Of a DNA stretch of 64,000 bases, positions 8,088 through 17,953 are shown piece by piece. The position numbers and the translations under genes were made by a program. Source of the DNA: an uncultured Eubacteriales bacterium (lineage in GTDB: Bacteria; Bacillota; Clostridia; Lachnospirales; Lachnospiraceae); assembly GCA_900545175.1 (NCBI GenBank), contig UQYF01000001.1, forward strand, positions 248,001 to 312,000. Reading direction: 5' to 3'. A model generated the notes under the pieces. The model was given only the letters and a program-made list of their open reading frames with translations. It searched no databases and was not told where the DNA came from. Each line of letters starts with the position of its first letter. The stretch's first letter is position 1.

Positions 8088-9317
8088 ATGGCAGACACAT
8101 ATAGTGCAGATACCCGCATCAGAGAAGCTTACAGTGTAAGTAAGATTAACAGATATATAAAGAATATGTTCCAGACGGATTTCCTTTTAGGCAGAGTGCG
8201 TGTGACAGGAGAAGTATCCAACTGTAAGTATCACAGCTCGGGACATATCTATTTTACTCTGAAGGATTCTGCGAGTGCGCTTGCCTGTGTCATGTTTGCA
8301 GGTGACAGGCGTGGACTTAATTTCACACTGTGCGATGGCATGGACATTACAGCGGCAGGGAGCATAACTGTCTATGAGAAGGATGGCAAGTACCAGCTGT
8401 ATGTCAAGTCGATAGAGAAGAATGGCTCCGGTGTCCTCTATGAGCGGTATATCGCACTCAAAAATGAACTTGAAGAGATGGGAATGTTCGACTCTTCCTT
8501 TAAGAAGCCGATTCCAAGATATGCACTTACTGTCGGTGTTGTGACAGCAGAGACAGGTGCGGTCATACATGATATACAGAATGTGGCATATAGGAGGAAT
8601 CCATATGTACAGATTTATCTGTATCCGGTAAAAGTTCAAGGTGAAGGTGCTGCTGATACTATCTGTAAAGGAATAAGAGCACTCGATGCAGTTAAGCCGG
8701 ATGTGATTATTGTAGGAAGAGGCGGCGGAAGTATAGAAGAGCTGTGGGCTTTCAATGAAGAAAGCGTTGCGAGAGCGATTTTTGAATGTGAGACACCGGT
8801 GATTTCGGCTGTAGGTCATGAGACGGATTTTACCATAGCGGATTTCGTTGCGGACATGCGTGCTCCTACACCGTCTGCGGCGGCTGAGCTTGCTGTGTTC
8901 GATTATGGTCAGTGGTGCGAGCGCATCAGGCAGTTTGACAATTCTATGTACAGATGTATGTATGACAGAATCGGAACATTTAAGAACAGGCTTGATTCAT
9001 TGAATCTGAGGCTTAATGCATGTGCGCCTCAGAGACGGCTTTTAGATAACAGGCAGTATCTTGATTCGTTAAGGCAGCGTCTTGACATGTGTATTGACAG
9101 AAAAATGGACAGTGACAGGAACAGGCTCAGATTGGCAGCAGCTAAGCTTGGTGCTCTTTCACCTCTTACGAAGATAAGCGGTGGGTTCGGATATCTTGAA
9201 AATGAAGCAGGAAAGACTGTCAGAACAGTGGATGACATTGACTGCGGAGAGCTTATAAAGATTAGAATGTCGGATGGAAGCCTTAAAGCATCAGTTATCG
9301 GCAAGGAGAAGAATTAG
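8088..9317 (+). CDS. xseA: Exodeoxyribonuclease VII large subunit
   Basis: This 409-residue protein has an N-terminal OB-fold (about 10-110), a catalytic domain with the GRGGGSIEELWAFN segment and the AVGHETDFTIADFVAD motif, and a C-terminal coiled region. It is the nuclease subunit degrading single-stranded DNA to oligonucleotides together with XseB. The ATG at 8088 (AAAGGGA upstream) is chosen; an in-frame TTG at 8058 would overlap nusB. It is followed four bases later by xseB. Confidence 0.95.
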   Translation: MADTYSADTRIREAYSVSKINRYIKNMFQTDFLLGRVRVTGEVSNCKYHSSGHIYFTLKDSASALACVMFAGDRRGLNFTLCDGMDITAAGSITVYEKDGKYQLYVKSIEKNGSGVLYERYIALKNELEEMGMFDSSFKKPIPRYALTVGVVTAETGAVIHDIQNVAYRRNPYVQIYLYPVKVQGEGAADTICKGIRALDAVKPDVIIVGRGGGSIEELWAFNEESVARAIFECETPVISAVGHETDFTIADFVADMRAPTPSAAAELAVFDYGQWCERIRQFDNSMYRCMYDRIGTFKNRLDSLNLRLNACAPQRRLLDNRQYLDSLRQRLDMCIDRKMDSDRNRLRLAAAKLGALSPLTKISGGFGYLENEAGKTVRTVDDIDCGELIKIRMSDGSLKASVIGKEKN

Positions 9318-9321
9318 TGAT

Positions 9322-9549
9322 ATGGCTAGAGCAAAGAGTGTGAGCATTGAAGAGAATTTTGATAAGCTTGAAGAGATTATAGAACGTCTTGAAAGCAGTG
9401 AATTGTCGCTTGAGGAAGCATTTAAGCTGTATGAGAGCGGAGTAAAACTGACTGCACAGTGTACACAGCAGCTTGATAAGGTAGAAAAGCAGCTTATAAT
9501 ACTCAGAAATGAAGCAGATTCACCGGATTTAGATGGAGATGAAGATTAG
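9322..9549 (+). CDS. xseB: Exodeoxyribonuclease VII small subunit
   Basis: This 75-residue helical protein has the XseB signature FDKLEEIIERLESSELSLEEAFKLYESG split over residues 11-38. Several small subunits wrap around XseA to regulate the nuclease. The ATG at 9322 is just after the xseA stop; the preceding AAGGAGA lies within the xseA end. A longer in-frame start at 9274 would extend into xseA and is not preferred. The acidic tail (DLDGDED) is typical. Confidence 0.93.
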   Translation: MARAKSVSIEENFDKLEEIIERLESSELSLEEAFKLYESGVKLTAQCTQQLDKVEKQLIILRNEADSPDLDGDED

Positions 9550-9552
9550 CAG

Positions 9553-10476
9553 ATGGAAAATAATATAAATGATTATCATGAGCTACTAAGTTCAAGAACA
9601 GAATATGCCAACGCAGTGATACAAAAGTATCTGCCTGCCGAAGAAGGGTATCTTACAGAGCTTGTCATGGCTATGAATTACAGTGTTGAGGCAGGCGGAA
9701 AGCGGTTAAGACCTGTGTTTATTGACAGCGTATACAGGCTTATGGGAGGCACAGATGAACTTGCTTGGCCTTTTATGGCTGCTATGGAATATCTGCATAC
9801 GTATTCACTTGTTCATGATGACATGCCTGAGATAGATAATGATGAGCTTCGCCGCGGCAAGCCTACAACGCATAAGAAATTCGGGCAGGCGTGTGCGCTT
9901 TTAGCCGGTGATGGACTTTTGCACTGGTCGACACAGACGGCACTCAGAGCATTTTCGGGTGTCAGCGATACGGATGTACAGAAGCGGATTATTGAAGCAA
10001 TGTCTGTTTTTGCAGAAAAATCCGGGCCTTTTGGAATGCTTGGCGGACAGTCGGTGGATGTCCTTTTTACTGGAAAGAATCCTGAGAAGGAAAGACTTGA
10101 TTATATATATAGACTTAAAACATGTGCTCTTATAGAAGCATCGATGATGATTGGCGCAATTCTTGCCGGTGCAGATAAAGAGTGTGTGGCAGATTTTGAG
10201 AATATCGGACGAAGCGTAGGGCTGGCATTCCAGATTCAGGACGATATCTTAGATTGTACAGGTGATGCGGCGATTATCGGAAAGCCGCTTAACAGCGATG
10301 AAAAGAATGGTAAGACAACCTATGTGACTTTGTTTGGCATTGACGTTGCAAGGGCTGAGGTTGGCAGACTTTCTGAGAATGCAAAGCTTGTCCTTAATAA
10401 CATTAAGCCGGCAGATGAGACTGAGAAGGGCTTTCTTCTCTGGTTAATAGAAAGCCTCGTAAAGCGTGTTTATTGA
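9553..10476 (+). CDS. ispA: Polyprenyl synthetase (farnesyl/geranylgeranyl diphosphate synthase)
   Basis: This 307-residue trans-prenyltransferase has the first Asp-rich motif DDMPEID at residues 89-95, the GKRLRP substrate-binding motif at 49-54, and the second Asp-rich motif DDILD at 230-234. The enzyme condenses isopentenyl diphosphate with allylic diphosphates. The spacing of the first motif with two extra residues is the type of bacterial FPP synthases. Its place between xseB and dxs supplies the isoprenoid pathway. Chain length of the product is inferred from family. Confidence 0.93.
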   Translation: MENNINDYHELLSSRTEYANAVIQKYLPAEEGYLTELVMAMNYSVEAGGKRLRPVFIDSVYRLMGGTDELAWPFMAAMEYLHTYSLVHDDMPEIDNDELRRGKPTTHKKFGQACALLAGDGLLHWSTQTALRAFSGVSDTDVQKRIIEAMSVFAEKSGPFGMLGGQSVDVLFTGKNPEKERLDYIYRLKTCALIEASMMIGAILAGADKECVADFENIGRSVGLAFQIQDDILDCTGDAAIIGKPLNSDEKNGKTTYVTLFGIDVARAEVGRLSENAKLVLNNIKPADETEKGFLLWLIESLVKRVY

Positions 10477-10493
10477 TGAAACGAGGTATATGA

Positions 10494-12344
10494 ATGATAC
10501 TTGACACGATTAACAAAGAAAATGATATAAAAAATATTCCTGTCGGTGAGCTTCCGCAGCTTGCAGCGGAAATCAGGGAATTTTTGATTGAACATATAAG
10601 CAGGACGGGAGGACATTTGGCATCTAACCTTGGAACGGTTGAACTTACTATGGCAATGCACCTTTCGTTCAATCTTCCGGAGGACAAGCTTGTGTGGGAT
10701 GTCGGACATCAGGCATATACGCACAAGATACTTACCGGACGCAAGGATGAGTTTGACACATTAAGACAGTTCGGAGGAATGAGCGGATTCCCTAAGAGAC
10801 GCGAGAGCAGCTGTGACAGCTTTGACACGGGACACAGCTCTACCTCGATTTCCGCAGGGCTTGGCTATGTCAAGGCGAGAGATTTAGCCGGTGGTGACAA
10901 TTATGTTGTTTCGATTATAGGTGACGGAGCACTGACAGGCGGACTTGCTCTTGAAGCGCTTAACAATGCCGCTGAGAATCAGAGCAATTTTATAATCGTA
11001 TTAAATGACAACAATATGTCGATTTCGCCGAATGTAGGAGCGATATCGTCACTCTTGACAGGCATCAGAGGAGATAACGCATACAGAGATATCAACGATA
11101 ATCTAAAAAGCTCATTAAAAAAGATTCCTGTATACGGAGATAAGATTGTCTCGCAGGTTCAGAAAGCCAAGAGCGGAATAAAGCAGCTTATCCTGCCGGG
11201 AATGAGATTTGAAGATATGGGGCTTACCTATCTTGGACCGGTTGACGGACACGATATAGGTAAGCTATGTAAGGTGTTTAAGATTGCCAAAAAGATGAAT
11301 TCATCGGTTCTTGTACATGTGATTACAGAAAAAGGAAGAGGCTATGAGCCGGCGAGATTGAAGCCGGAGAAATTTCATGGTGTCAGCCCATTCGATGTTG
11401 CAACGGGAAAGACATTTGGTACTTCTAAGACGACATATACGGAAGTTTTTTCAAGAAAAATCTGTGATATGGCAAAAAAGGATGATAAAATTGTTGCAAT
11501 CACAGCATCTATGGCATCAGGAACAGGACTTGCGAGATTCCAGAAATATTTTCCGCTCAGATTTTTTGATGTCGGAATAGCGGAAGAACATGCTGTAACA
11601 TTTGCGGCAGGACTGGCGGCAGGCGGATTGAAGCCGTACTTTGCGGTGTACTCTTCATTTTTGCAGAGAGGCTTCGATGAGATATTGCATGATGTGTGCA
11701 TTCAGGGACTGCATGTCGTGTTTATGATTGACAGAGCGGGGCTTGTCGGAAGTGACGGTGAGACACATCAGGGAATCTATGATTATTCATATATGAATAT
11801 TATTCCGGGAATGACAGTGATGGCTCCTAAGAACAGATTAGAGCTTATGGATATGATGGAATTTGCCAATAATTTTGATGGGCCTGTTGCAATCAGATAT
11901 CCAAGAGGTGCTGTATCGGATATTTTTTCCGAATATAAAAACGAAGTGTATTATGGAAAAGCAGAGCACATATATGATGGTGAAGGAACAGCAATTATGA
12001 CGATTGGTTCTTCTATAGAGGAGGGTGCTAAGGTATACGAAAAGCTTAAGGAGCGTGGGGAGAATCCTACACTTATCAATGCGCGATTCGAAAATCCTGT
12101 AGACAAGGAGCTTATCGCACAGCTTGCGAAGAATCACGACAAATTGCTCACGATAGAAGAGAATATCGGCGCAGGAGGTTTTGGAATGAATGTTCTGCGT
12201 ATCGTAAATGAGAATAGATTAGATATAAAGGTAATAAACGCATCACTTCCTGACGAATATATACAGCATGGAAGTGTCACAAAGCTCAAGGAGGCATATG
12301 GCTTTACTCCGGATGCGATAATAGAAAAATTAGACAGTTATTAA
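10494..12344 (+). CDS. dxs: 1-deoxy-D-xylulose-5-phosphate synthase
   Basis: This 616-residue thiamine diphosphate enzyme makes the first intermediate of the MEP isoprenoid pathway from pyruvate and glyceraldehyde 3-phosphate. It shows DVGHQAYTHKIL around residues 69-80, the ThDP/Mg motif GDGALTGG (143-150) with NDNNMSIS (171-178), and the transketolase C-terminal domain with AEEHAVTFAAGLA. Length and order next to ispA are normal. It is followed after one base by the TlyA gene. Confidence 0.96.
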   Translation: MILDTINKENDIKNIPVGELPQLAAEIREFLIEHISRTGGHLASNLGTVELTMAMHLSFNLPEDKLVWDVGHQAYTHKILTGRKDEFDTLRQFGGMSGFPKRRESSCDSFDTGHSSTSISAGLGYVKARDLAGGDNYVVSIIGDGALTGGLALEALNNAAENQSNFIIVLNDNNMSISPNVGAISSLLTGIRGDNAYRDINDNLKSSLKKIPVYGDKIVSQVQKAKSGIKQLILPGMRFEDMGLTYLGPVDGHDIGKLCKVFKIAKKMNSSVLVHVITEKGRGYEPARLKPEKFHGVSPFDVATGKTFGTSKTTYTEVFSRKICDMAKKDDKIVAITASMASGTGLARFQKYFPLRFFDVGIAEEHAVTFAAGLAAGGLKPYFAVYSSFLQRGFDEILHDVCIQGLHVVFMIDRAGLVGSDGETHQGIYDYSYMNIIPGMTVMAPKNRLELMDMMEFANNFDGPVAIRYPRGAVSDIFSEYKNEVYYGKAEHIYDGEGTAIMTIGSSIEEGAKVYEKLKERGENPTLINARFENPVDKELIAQLAKNHDKLLTIEENIGAGGFGMNVLRIVNENRLDIKVINASLPDEYIQHGSVTKLKEAYGFTPDAIIEKLDSY

Positions 12345-12345
12345 A

Positions 12346-13164
12346 ATGGAGAGTAGTGTGAAAAATATGAAAGAAAGACTGGATGTGCTTGTTGTAGAGC
12401 GAAGACTTGCGGATTCGCGTGAAAAAGCCAAAGCGATTATCATGGCGGGTAATGTTTTTGTGAACGGACAGCGCGAAGATAAAGCCGGTTCAATGTTCGA
12501 TGTGACAAGCCAGATTGAGATACACGGAGTTACAATGAAATATGTCAGCCGCGGTGGATTGAAGCTTGAAAAAGCAATGACACATTTTGATATTTCACTT
12601 GAAGGCAAAGTGTGCATGGATGTGGGCTCATCTACAGGAGGCTTTACCGACTGTATGCTCCAGAATGGTGCAGTAAAGGTCTATTCGGTGGATGTAGGAC
12701 ACGGACAGCTTGACTGGCGGCTTAGACAGGATGAGCGAGTTGTCGTCATGGAAAAGACCAATATAAAGTTCGTCACACCTGAGGACATAGCAGATGTCAT
12801 AGATTTTGCCAGTATAGATGTGTCTTTTATTTCACTCACAAAAGTTCTTCTGCCTGTGCGTGCTCTTTTGAGAGATAACGGAGAGATTGCGGCACTCATA
12901 AAGCCGCAGTTTGAGGCAGGAAGAGAGAAGGTTGGCAAAAAGGGCGTTGTAAGAGATAAAGCTGTCCATATTGAAGTTATTGAAAATGTGACAACCTTTG
13001 CCCTTGAAAATGGGTTTATGCCATTGAACCTTGAGTTTTCGCCTATTAAGGGGCCGGAAGGCAATATTGAATATCTGCTTCATCTTAGAAAGAGCGATGA
13101 AGTGCCGGGTGAGATTCCTTTCAATATTCGTGAAATTGTTGAAAAAGCTCATGAAATGTTGTAA
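12346..13164 (+). CDS. tlyA: TlyA family rRNA (cytidine-2'-O)-methyltransferase / S4-domain protein
   Basis: This protein of up to 272 residues has an N-terminal S4 RNA-binding domain (about 8-68, beginning MKERLDVLVVERRLADSR) and an FtsJ-like methyltransferase domain with the SAM loop MDVGSSTGGFTD at 91-102 and KPQFEAGREKVGKKG later. The true start may be GTG at 12358 or ATG at 12367, because GGAGAG at 12348-12353 overlaps the first codons of the longer form. It is the equivalent of Bacillus YqxC, in the same place after dxs. Confidence 0.9.
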   Translation: MESSVKNMKERLDVLVVERRLADSREKAKAIIMAGNVFVNGQREDKAGSMFDVTSQIEIHGVTMKYVSRGGLKLEKAMTHFDISLEGKVCMDVGSSTGGFTDCMLQNGAVKVYSVDVGHGQLDWRLRQDERVVVMEKTNIKFVTPEDIADVIDFASIDVSFISLTKVLLPVRALLRDNGEIAALIKPQFEAGREKVGKKGVVRDKAVHIEVIENVTTFALENGFMPLNLEFSPIKGPEGNIEYLLHLRKSDEVPGEIPFNIREIVEKAHEML

Positions 13165-13211
13165 GATACAAAAAACTTATATTTTTAGTACAGAAGGGTC
13201 AGGCTACAGAG

Positions 13212-14069
13212 ATGGAAAAATTTTTTATAGTCACCAATATGGCGAAAGATTCGGATTTGACTTTCACCAACAGTATAATAAAGTACTTAGAGTCTAAGGG
13301 CAGGACATGTTACACTCAGCCTAGGGAGGCTGTAAATAATACGAATTATAATTATACCAACGCTGATATGGTTCCGGATGACACGGACTGTGTTATTGTC
13401 CTTGGCGGTGATGGCACACTTATCCAGGCTGCAAGAGATTTAAGCCAGCTTGAGCTTCCTCTTCTTGGAATTAATATTGGCACGCTCGGTTTTCTGGTTG
13501 ATATAGATAAGGATCAGGCTTTTCCGGCAATAGATTGTGTTCTTGCAGGTGATTATGAGATAGATGAGAGAATGATGCTTGAAGGTAATGCATACAGGAA
13601 TGGTGAGCTGATATACACGAATGTTGCGCTCAATGATATCGTAGTTAACAGAAGCGGAGCACTTAGAGTTATAGATTTTGATATATATGTCAATGATGAA
13701 TATCTGACATCGTATACGGCTGACGGACTTATTATTTCAACTCCGACAGGCTCAACAGCATATAATCTTTCGGCAGGAGGTCCTATTGCACAGCCTAATT
13801 CAGAGCTTATTATACTTACTCCTGTATGTCCTCACAAGATAAATCAGAGAAGCATTATTCTTGATTCGGGTGATGAGATATGTGTCAAGATGAGTAAGAG
13901 CCGTTCAAATCAGGAGGAGAGAGTTGCATCGTTTGACGGAGAGCTGCATACCAATCTTATTTCAGGTGACAAAGTGATTATCACAAGAGCACCTAAGAAA
14001 GCTAAGATAGTAAAGACAAGCAAGCTCAGCTTTTTCCAGGTTCTTGGGAAAAAAATGAGTGTTATATAG
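13212..14069 (+). CDS. nadK: NAD kinase
   Basis: This 285-residue protein has the NAD kinase GGDGT motif at residues 65-69 and the second conserved segment STPTGSTAYNLSAGGPI. It phosphorylates NAD to NADP. It sits between tlyA and argR, a common clostridial arrangement that differs from Bacillus. The gene has only a weak ribosome site, and the preceding 47 bases show no clear promoter, so it is likely read through from dxs-tlyA. Confidence 0.95.
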   Translation: MEKFFIVTNMAKDSDLTFTNSIIKYLESKGRTCYTQPREAVNNTNYNYTNADMVPDDTDCVIVLGGDGTLIQAARDLSQLELPLLGINIGTLGFLVDIDKDQAFPAIDCVLAGDYEIDERMMLEGNAYRNGELIYTNVALNDIVVNRSGALRVIDFDIYVNDEYLTSYTADGLIISTPTGSTAYNLSAGGPIAQPNSELIILTPVCPHKINQRSIILDSGDEICVKMSKSRSNQEERVASFDGELHTNLISGDKVIITRAPKKAKIVKTSKLSFFQVLGKKMSVI

Positions 14070-14087
14070 AGAAAGCGGGGATAAAAG

Positions 14088-14540
14088 ATGAAAGCTGAGC
14101 GCCATGCCAAGGTTATTGAATTGATACGCAAGTACAATATTGAGACGCAGGAGGAGCTTGCGGACAGACTTAACAGCGAAGGCTACAATGTGACACAGGC
14201 GACTGTCTCAAGAGATATCAGGGAGCTTAAGCTTACCAAGGTCTCAGACGGAACAGGAAGACAGAAATATGTAATTCTTGACGGCAAAGATAACTCTATG
14301 AGTGATAAGTTCATACGCATTCTTAAGGAGGCATATGTGTCGGTTGATATGGCTCAGAATATTCTTGTTGTCAAGACGGTTTCAGGTATGGCGATGGCTG
14401 TAGCTGCGGCAATAGATGCCATGCCATGGCCGGAGATAGTCGGATGTATCGCAGGGGATGATACGATAATGTGTGCAGTGAGGACAGTTGATGATACTAA
14501 GAATCTTATGGATAAGATTCACAAGCTTGTAAAAGCATAG
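14088..14540 (+). CDS. argR: Arginine repressor ArgR/AhrC
   Basis: This 150-residue protein has an N-terminal winged helix (HAKVIELIRKYNIETQEEL, then VTQATVSRDIRELKLTKV) and a C-terminal hexamerisation/arginine-binding domain with GCIAGDDTIMCAVR. It represses arginine synthesis and activates catabolism with arginine as corepressor. Length and position before recN match the conserved Firmicute order. Confidence 0.95.
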   Translation: MKAERHAKVIELIRKYNIETQEELADRLNSEGYNVTQATVSRDIRELKLTKVSDGTGRQKYVILDGKDNSMSDKFIRILKEAYVSVDMAQNILVVKTVSGMAMAVAAAIDAMPWPEIVGCIAGDDTIMCAVRTVDDTKNLMDKIHKLVKA

Positions 14541-14592
14541 ATAATGGGGGATACCTTTTAGCAGATAAGATTCTGCCGCAGGGAGGAAATAT

Positions 14593-16257
14593 ATGTTAAT
14601 CAATTTACATGTTAAGAATCTTGCCCTCATTGATGAAGCTGATGTCTTTTTCGATGAAGGGCTTAACATTCTTACCGGAGAGACAGGTGCAGGAAAATCA
14701 ATCCTGTTAGGTTCTATCAATCTTGCACTTGGTGCTAAAGCATCGCATGATATGCTGGGAAAGCATGGCGATTATGCAAGTGTTGAGCTTTTATTTCAGG
14801 TTGATGATTCTACAGTTGCGGCGCTCGCCGCAAGGGATATCTTTGTCACGGACAATCAAGTCTTAATTTCAAGAAAATTCACTGAGAACAGAAATATAAT
14901 GAAAATTAACGGCGAGAATGTAACTCTTTCTACAGTGCGTGATATTACGGCATTGCTGATAGATATACACGGACAGCATGAGCACCAGTCGCTTATATAT
15001 CCATCGAATCATTTGAAGATTCTTGACAGATATGCAAGACATGAGCTTGATGCTCCGATGCAGGAATATGAGCTTTTATACAAGGCTTATACGGATTTAG
15101 AGCGCAGTCTTGCAAAATTTGACATGGATGAGGATGAGAGAAAAAGAACTCTTGATTTCCTTGAATATGAGATTAATGAAATCGAGACGGCAGCCTTGTC
15201 TGCCGGCGAGGATGAGAAGTTAGAATCAGAACACCGCAGGGCAAAGAATTCAAGAAAAATTGTTGATGCTCTTGCAGAGGCGGAGGAGTGCATAAGCTCC
15301 GACAGTGATGAGAATGCATCGACACTTATAGGAAGAGCATACAAGGCTGTGAGCGAAGCGGCACAGTATGATGATGCGATGGCAGGGCTGGCATCACAGT
15401 TGTCCGATATCGAAAGTCTCATCTCTGACCTTGTAAGAGATTTGTCTTCATATATGTGCAATCTTGAATTTGATGAAGAAGAGTACAAAAAGCTTGAGGA
15501 AAGACTTGATGTAATCAATAATCTCAAGGCGAAACATGGTGGCAGCATAGAAAGCGTGTTTGAGGCGCTTGAGAAAAAGAAACAGAAATACGATTTTTTG
15601 AATGAGTATGAGTATAACAGAAAAAAGGTTATGGAAGAGCTTGAAAATGCACATAATAGACTTGTGACAGCGGCTGATACGATAACGCAGATAAGAAAAA
15701 AGGAAGCTGCTAAGCTGGAAGTCGAAATAAAGCAGGCTCTTATGGAGCTTAACTTTCTGAGTGTGGATTTTAAAATTGATTTCAGTCCACTTGAAAAGCC
15801 TTCTGCTAATGGCATGGATCATGTTGAATATCTTATATCGGTAAATCCCGGTGAGGAGGTTAAGCCGCTTGCAAAGGTTGCCTCAGGAGGTGAGCTTTCA
15901 AGAATAATGCTTGCAATCAAGACTGTATTGGCAGACCAGGATGAGATTGATACGCTTATCTTTGATGAGATTGATACCGGAATCAGCGGAAGGACAGCAC
16001 AGATGGTTGCAAATAAGCTTGACAGCATAGCAAATAAGCGTCAGGTAATATGCATCACTCATCTTCCTCAGATAGCTGCTATGGCAAAAAAACATTTCGG
16101 AATAATCAAATCCATAAAGGATAATAAGACAGTTACATCCATAACAGAGCTTGATTATGATGGCTCCGTGATGGAGCTTGCGAGAATGCTCGGCGGTGAC
16201 AGCATAACTGAGACGGCTGTCTCTAATGCAAGGGAGCTTAAAAGATACACACCATAA
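14593..16257 (+). CDS. recN: DNA repair protein RecN
   Basis: This 554-residue SMC-like ATPase has Walker A GETGAGKS at 29-36, a long central coiled-coil region (about 150-380), the ABC signature SGGELSRIML and Walker B LIFDEIDTGISG. RecN tethers broken DNA ends for recombinational repair. GGGAGGAAA precedes the ATG. It lies between argR and spoIVB, as in Bacillus and most Clostridia. Confidence 0.96.
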   Translation: MLINLHVKNLALIDEADVFFDEGLNILTGETGAGKSILLGSINLALGAKASHDMLGKHGDYASVELLFQVDDSTVAALAARDIFVTDNQVLISRKFTENRNIMKINGENVTLSTVRDITALLIDIHGQHEHQSLIYPSNHLKILDRYARHELDAPMQEYELLYKAYTDLERSLAKFDMDEDERKRTLDFLEYEINEIETAALSAGEDEKLESEHRRAKNSRKIVDALAEAEECISSDSDENASTLIGRAYKAVSEAAQYDDAMAGLASQLSDIESLISDLVRDLSSYMCNLEFDEEEYKKLEERLDVINNLKAKHGGSIESVFEALEKKKQKYDFLNEYEYNRKKVMEELENAHNRLVTAADTITQIRKKEAAKLEVEIKQALMELNFLSVDFKIDFSPLEKPSANGMDHVEYLISVNPGEEVKPLAKVASGGELSRIMLAIKTVLADQDEIDTLIFDEIDTGISGRTAQMVANKLDSIANKRQVICITHLPQIAAMAKKHFGIIKSIKDNKTVTSITELDYDGSVMELARMLGGDSITETAVSNARELKRYTP

Positions 16258-16344
16258 TCTGCATGTTTTAAAAAAATTCTGCGTAGCATACTAAGACCAT
16301 GAAAAGATGGATTCCTTATAAAGCATTTTGAGGAAGGAGATGTC

Positions 16345-17655
16345 ATGGAAAAAGTATGTGCTGATTGCAGGAAAATATACAGGCGGTTCCTTATATGGCT
16401 GTTGGCAGCAGGAATTGCCGGATGTGTTGTATACTATATATATGCTGTTAAAAACCTTATCCCGGATACCATAAATCTTAACAGAAATTCGGTTGAAAAG
16501 CTCAACTTTAATATTCCGTTTATCGGTACTGTTGAACAAAATCCGGAAGCAAGTGACGATGAAGAAACGATTCAGGCATATGCGGCAACAGTGGATGCGG
16601 TAAATGTCAATCTGCTCGATACTCTAAGTATCAGCACAGGTGAACAGGGAAGCTACAGACTTAACTTCCGGCTGTTTGGCATTGTCAACCTGAAGAATGT
16701 GGAGATTAATGTATGTGATGAGGTTCTCGTTATACCATGTGGAATACCTGTCGGCATATATATCGAGACAAAAGGTGTAATGGTGGTTGATATAGGCGAT
16801 ATAACACTTGCAGACGGAACTGTAAGGTGTCCGGCATCGGAGGTGCTGTGGCCGGGTGATTACATCGTAAAGGTAAACGGAAGCAAGATTGATAACAAGG
16901 AGGAACTTGTTGAACAGCTTTGCGCAAGCGCTGACAATGGTATTGGACATGTAACCATAGGTCTGTACCGCAATGGAGCATACATGGAGGTGCGCATTAC
17001 ACCGGTAATTGATGAGAGCGGAAAACCCAGAATAGGGACATGGGTGCGTGACGACTGTCAGGGACTTGGAACGCTGACATATATTGATAAAGATGGACGC
17101 TTTGGAGCATTAGGCCATGGAATAAGTGATGTCGACACAGGGAAGCTTGTAAGCTCATGCGGCGGAAGACTCTATTGTGCCAAGATATGGTCCATAGTAA
17201 AGGGAAAATCCGGTACGCCGGGTGAAGTTGTCGGCTCAATAAACTACAGCCCGGACTATTTTCTCGGAAAGATTGAAGTCAATACAGAGATTGGCATTTA
17301 TGGGACAGCCCATGAAAACATCTATAAATACATTGACAGCTATGCGCTGCCGGTGATATACAAGCAGGATGTGAAAAAGGGCAAGGCGTATATAAGAAGC
17401 TTTATAGATGGCTCAGTCCGCGATTATGAAATATATATAACGAGTGCTGATTTGTCTAACAGCAACATAAATAAAGGAATTTCCTTCACTGTCACAGATG
17501 AAAGCCTTCTTGAATGTACCGGAGGAATCATTCAGGGTATGAGCGGCAGCCCGATTATCCAGAACGGCGGTGTGATAGGCGCTGTGACGCATGTGCTCGT
17601 AAACGACCCTGCGAAGGGATATGGGATATTTATTGAGGAGATGCTAGAGCAGTGA
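16345..17655 (+). CDS. spoIVB: SpoIVB serine peptidase (S55)
   Basis: This 436-residue protein has an N-terminal membrane anchor (about 13-34), a PDZ domain (about 125-220) and the S55 peptidase domain with the His in GALGHGIS (H258) and the catalytic Ser in GMSGSP (398-403). SpoIVB is made in the forespore and cleaves SpoIVFA to trigger pro-sigma-K processing. Upstream, CATACTA at 16287-16293 resembles the -10 of forespore sigma factors, but no well-spaced -35 is clear. spo0A, normally the next gene, is about 4 kb away here. Confidence 0.94.
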   Translation: MEKVCADCRKIYRRFLIWLLAAGIAGCVVYYIYAVKNLIPDTINLNRNSVEKLNFNIPFIGTVEQNPEASDDEETIQAYAATVDAVNVNLLDTLSISTGEQGSYRLNFRLFGIVNLKNVEINVCDEVLVIPCGIPVGIYIETKGVMVVDIGDITLADGTVRCPASEVLWPGDYIVKVNGSKIDNKEELVEQLCASADNGIGHVTIGLYRNGAYMEVRITPVIDESGKPRIGTWVRDDCQGLGTLTYIDKDGRFGALGHGISDVDTGKLVSSCGGRLYCAKIWSIVKGKSGTPGEVVGSINYSPDYFLGKIEVNTEIGIYGTAHENIYKYIDSYALPVIYKQDVKKGKAYIRSFIDGSVRDYEIYITSADLSNSNINKGISFTVTDESLLECTGGIIQGMSGSPIIQNGGVIGAVTHVLVNDPAKGYGIFIEEMLEQ

Positions 17656-17773
17656 AATATCAGGATAAGTAATACTATAGGATGATAATGTGTCATTGAA
17701 AATGGTTAGGTTAATGGAAGTTTTATCATTATGGCATTCGCATTTGGAGTATAAGTTAATATGGCAAAAATGA

Positions 17774-17802
17774 GAGGGCGGAGAAATCCGTCCTCTTATT
17801 TT
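17774..17802 (+). terminator. Intrinsic terminator
   Basis: GAGGGCGGA (17774-17782) and TCCGTCCTC (17787-17795) form a nine-pair stem with one G-T pair and a GAAA loop, followed by TTATTTT. It lies about 120 bases after spoIVB. The rest of 17656-17953 shows no gene. Confidence 0.85.
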
Positions 17803-17953
17803 GCAATAGAGCATTGGAAGTAACTATTGAAGCAGTTCTAGATGGCAAAGAATACTGTTGGATAAGAGGTAAAAGCAGTATAGTTTGATATTTTATTCTT
17901 ATTTGGAGGAAGCTGTCTATAAAGCACTTGGTGTAAAGTAGATGAGAAACCCT

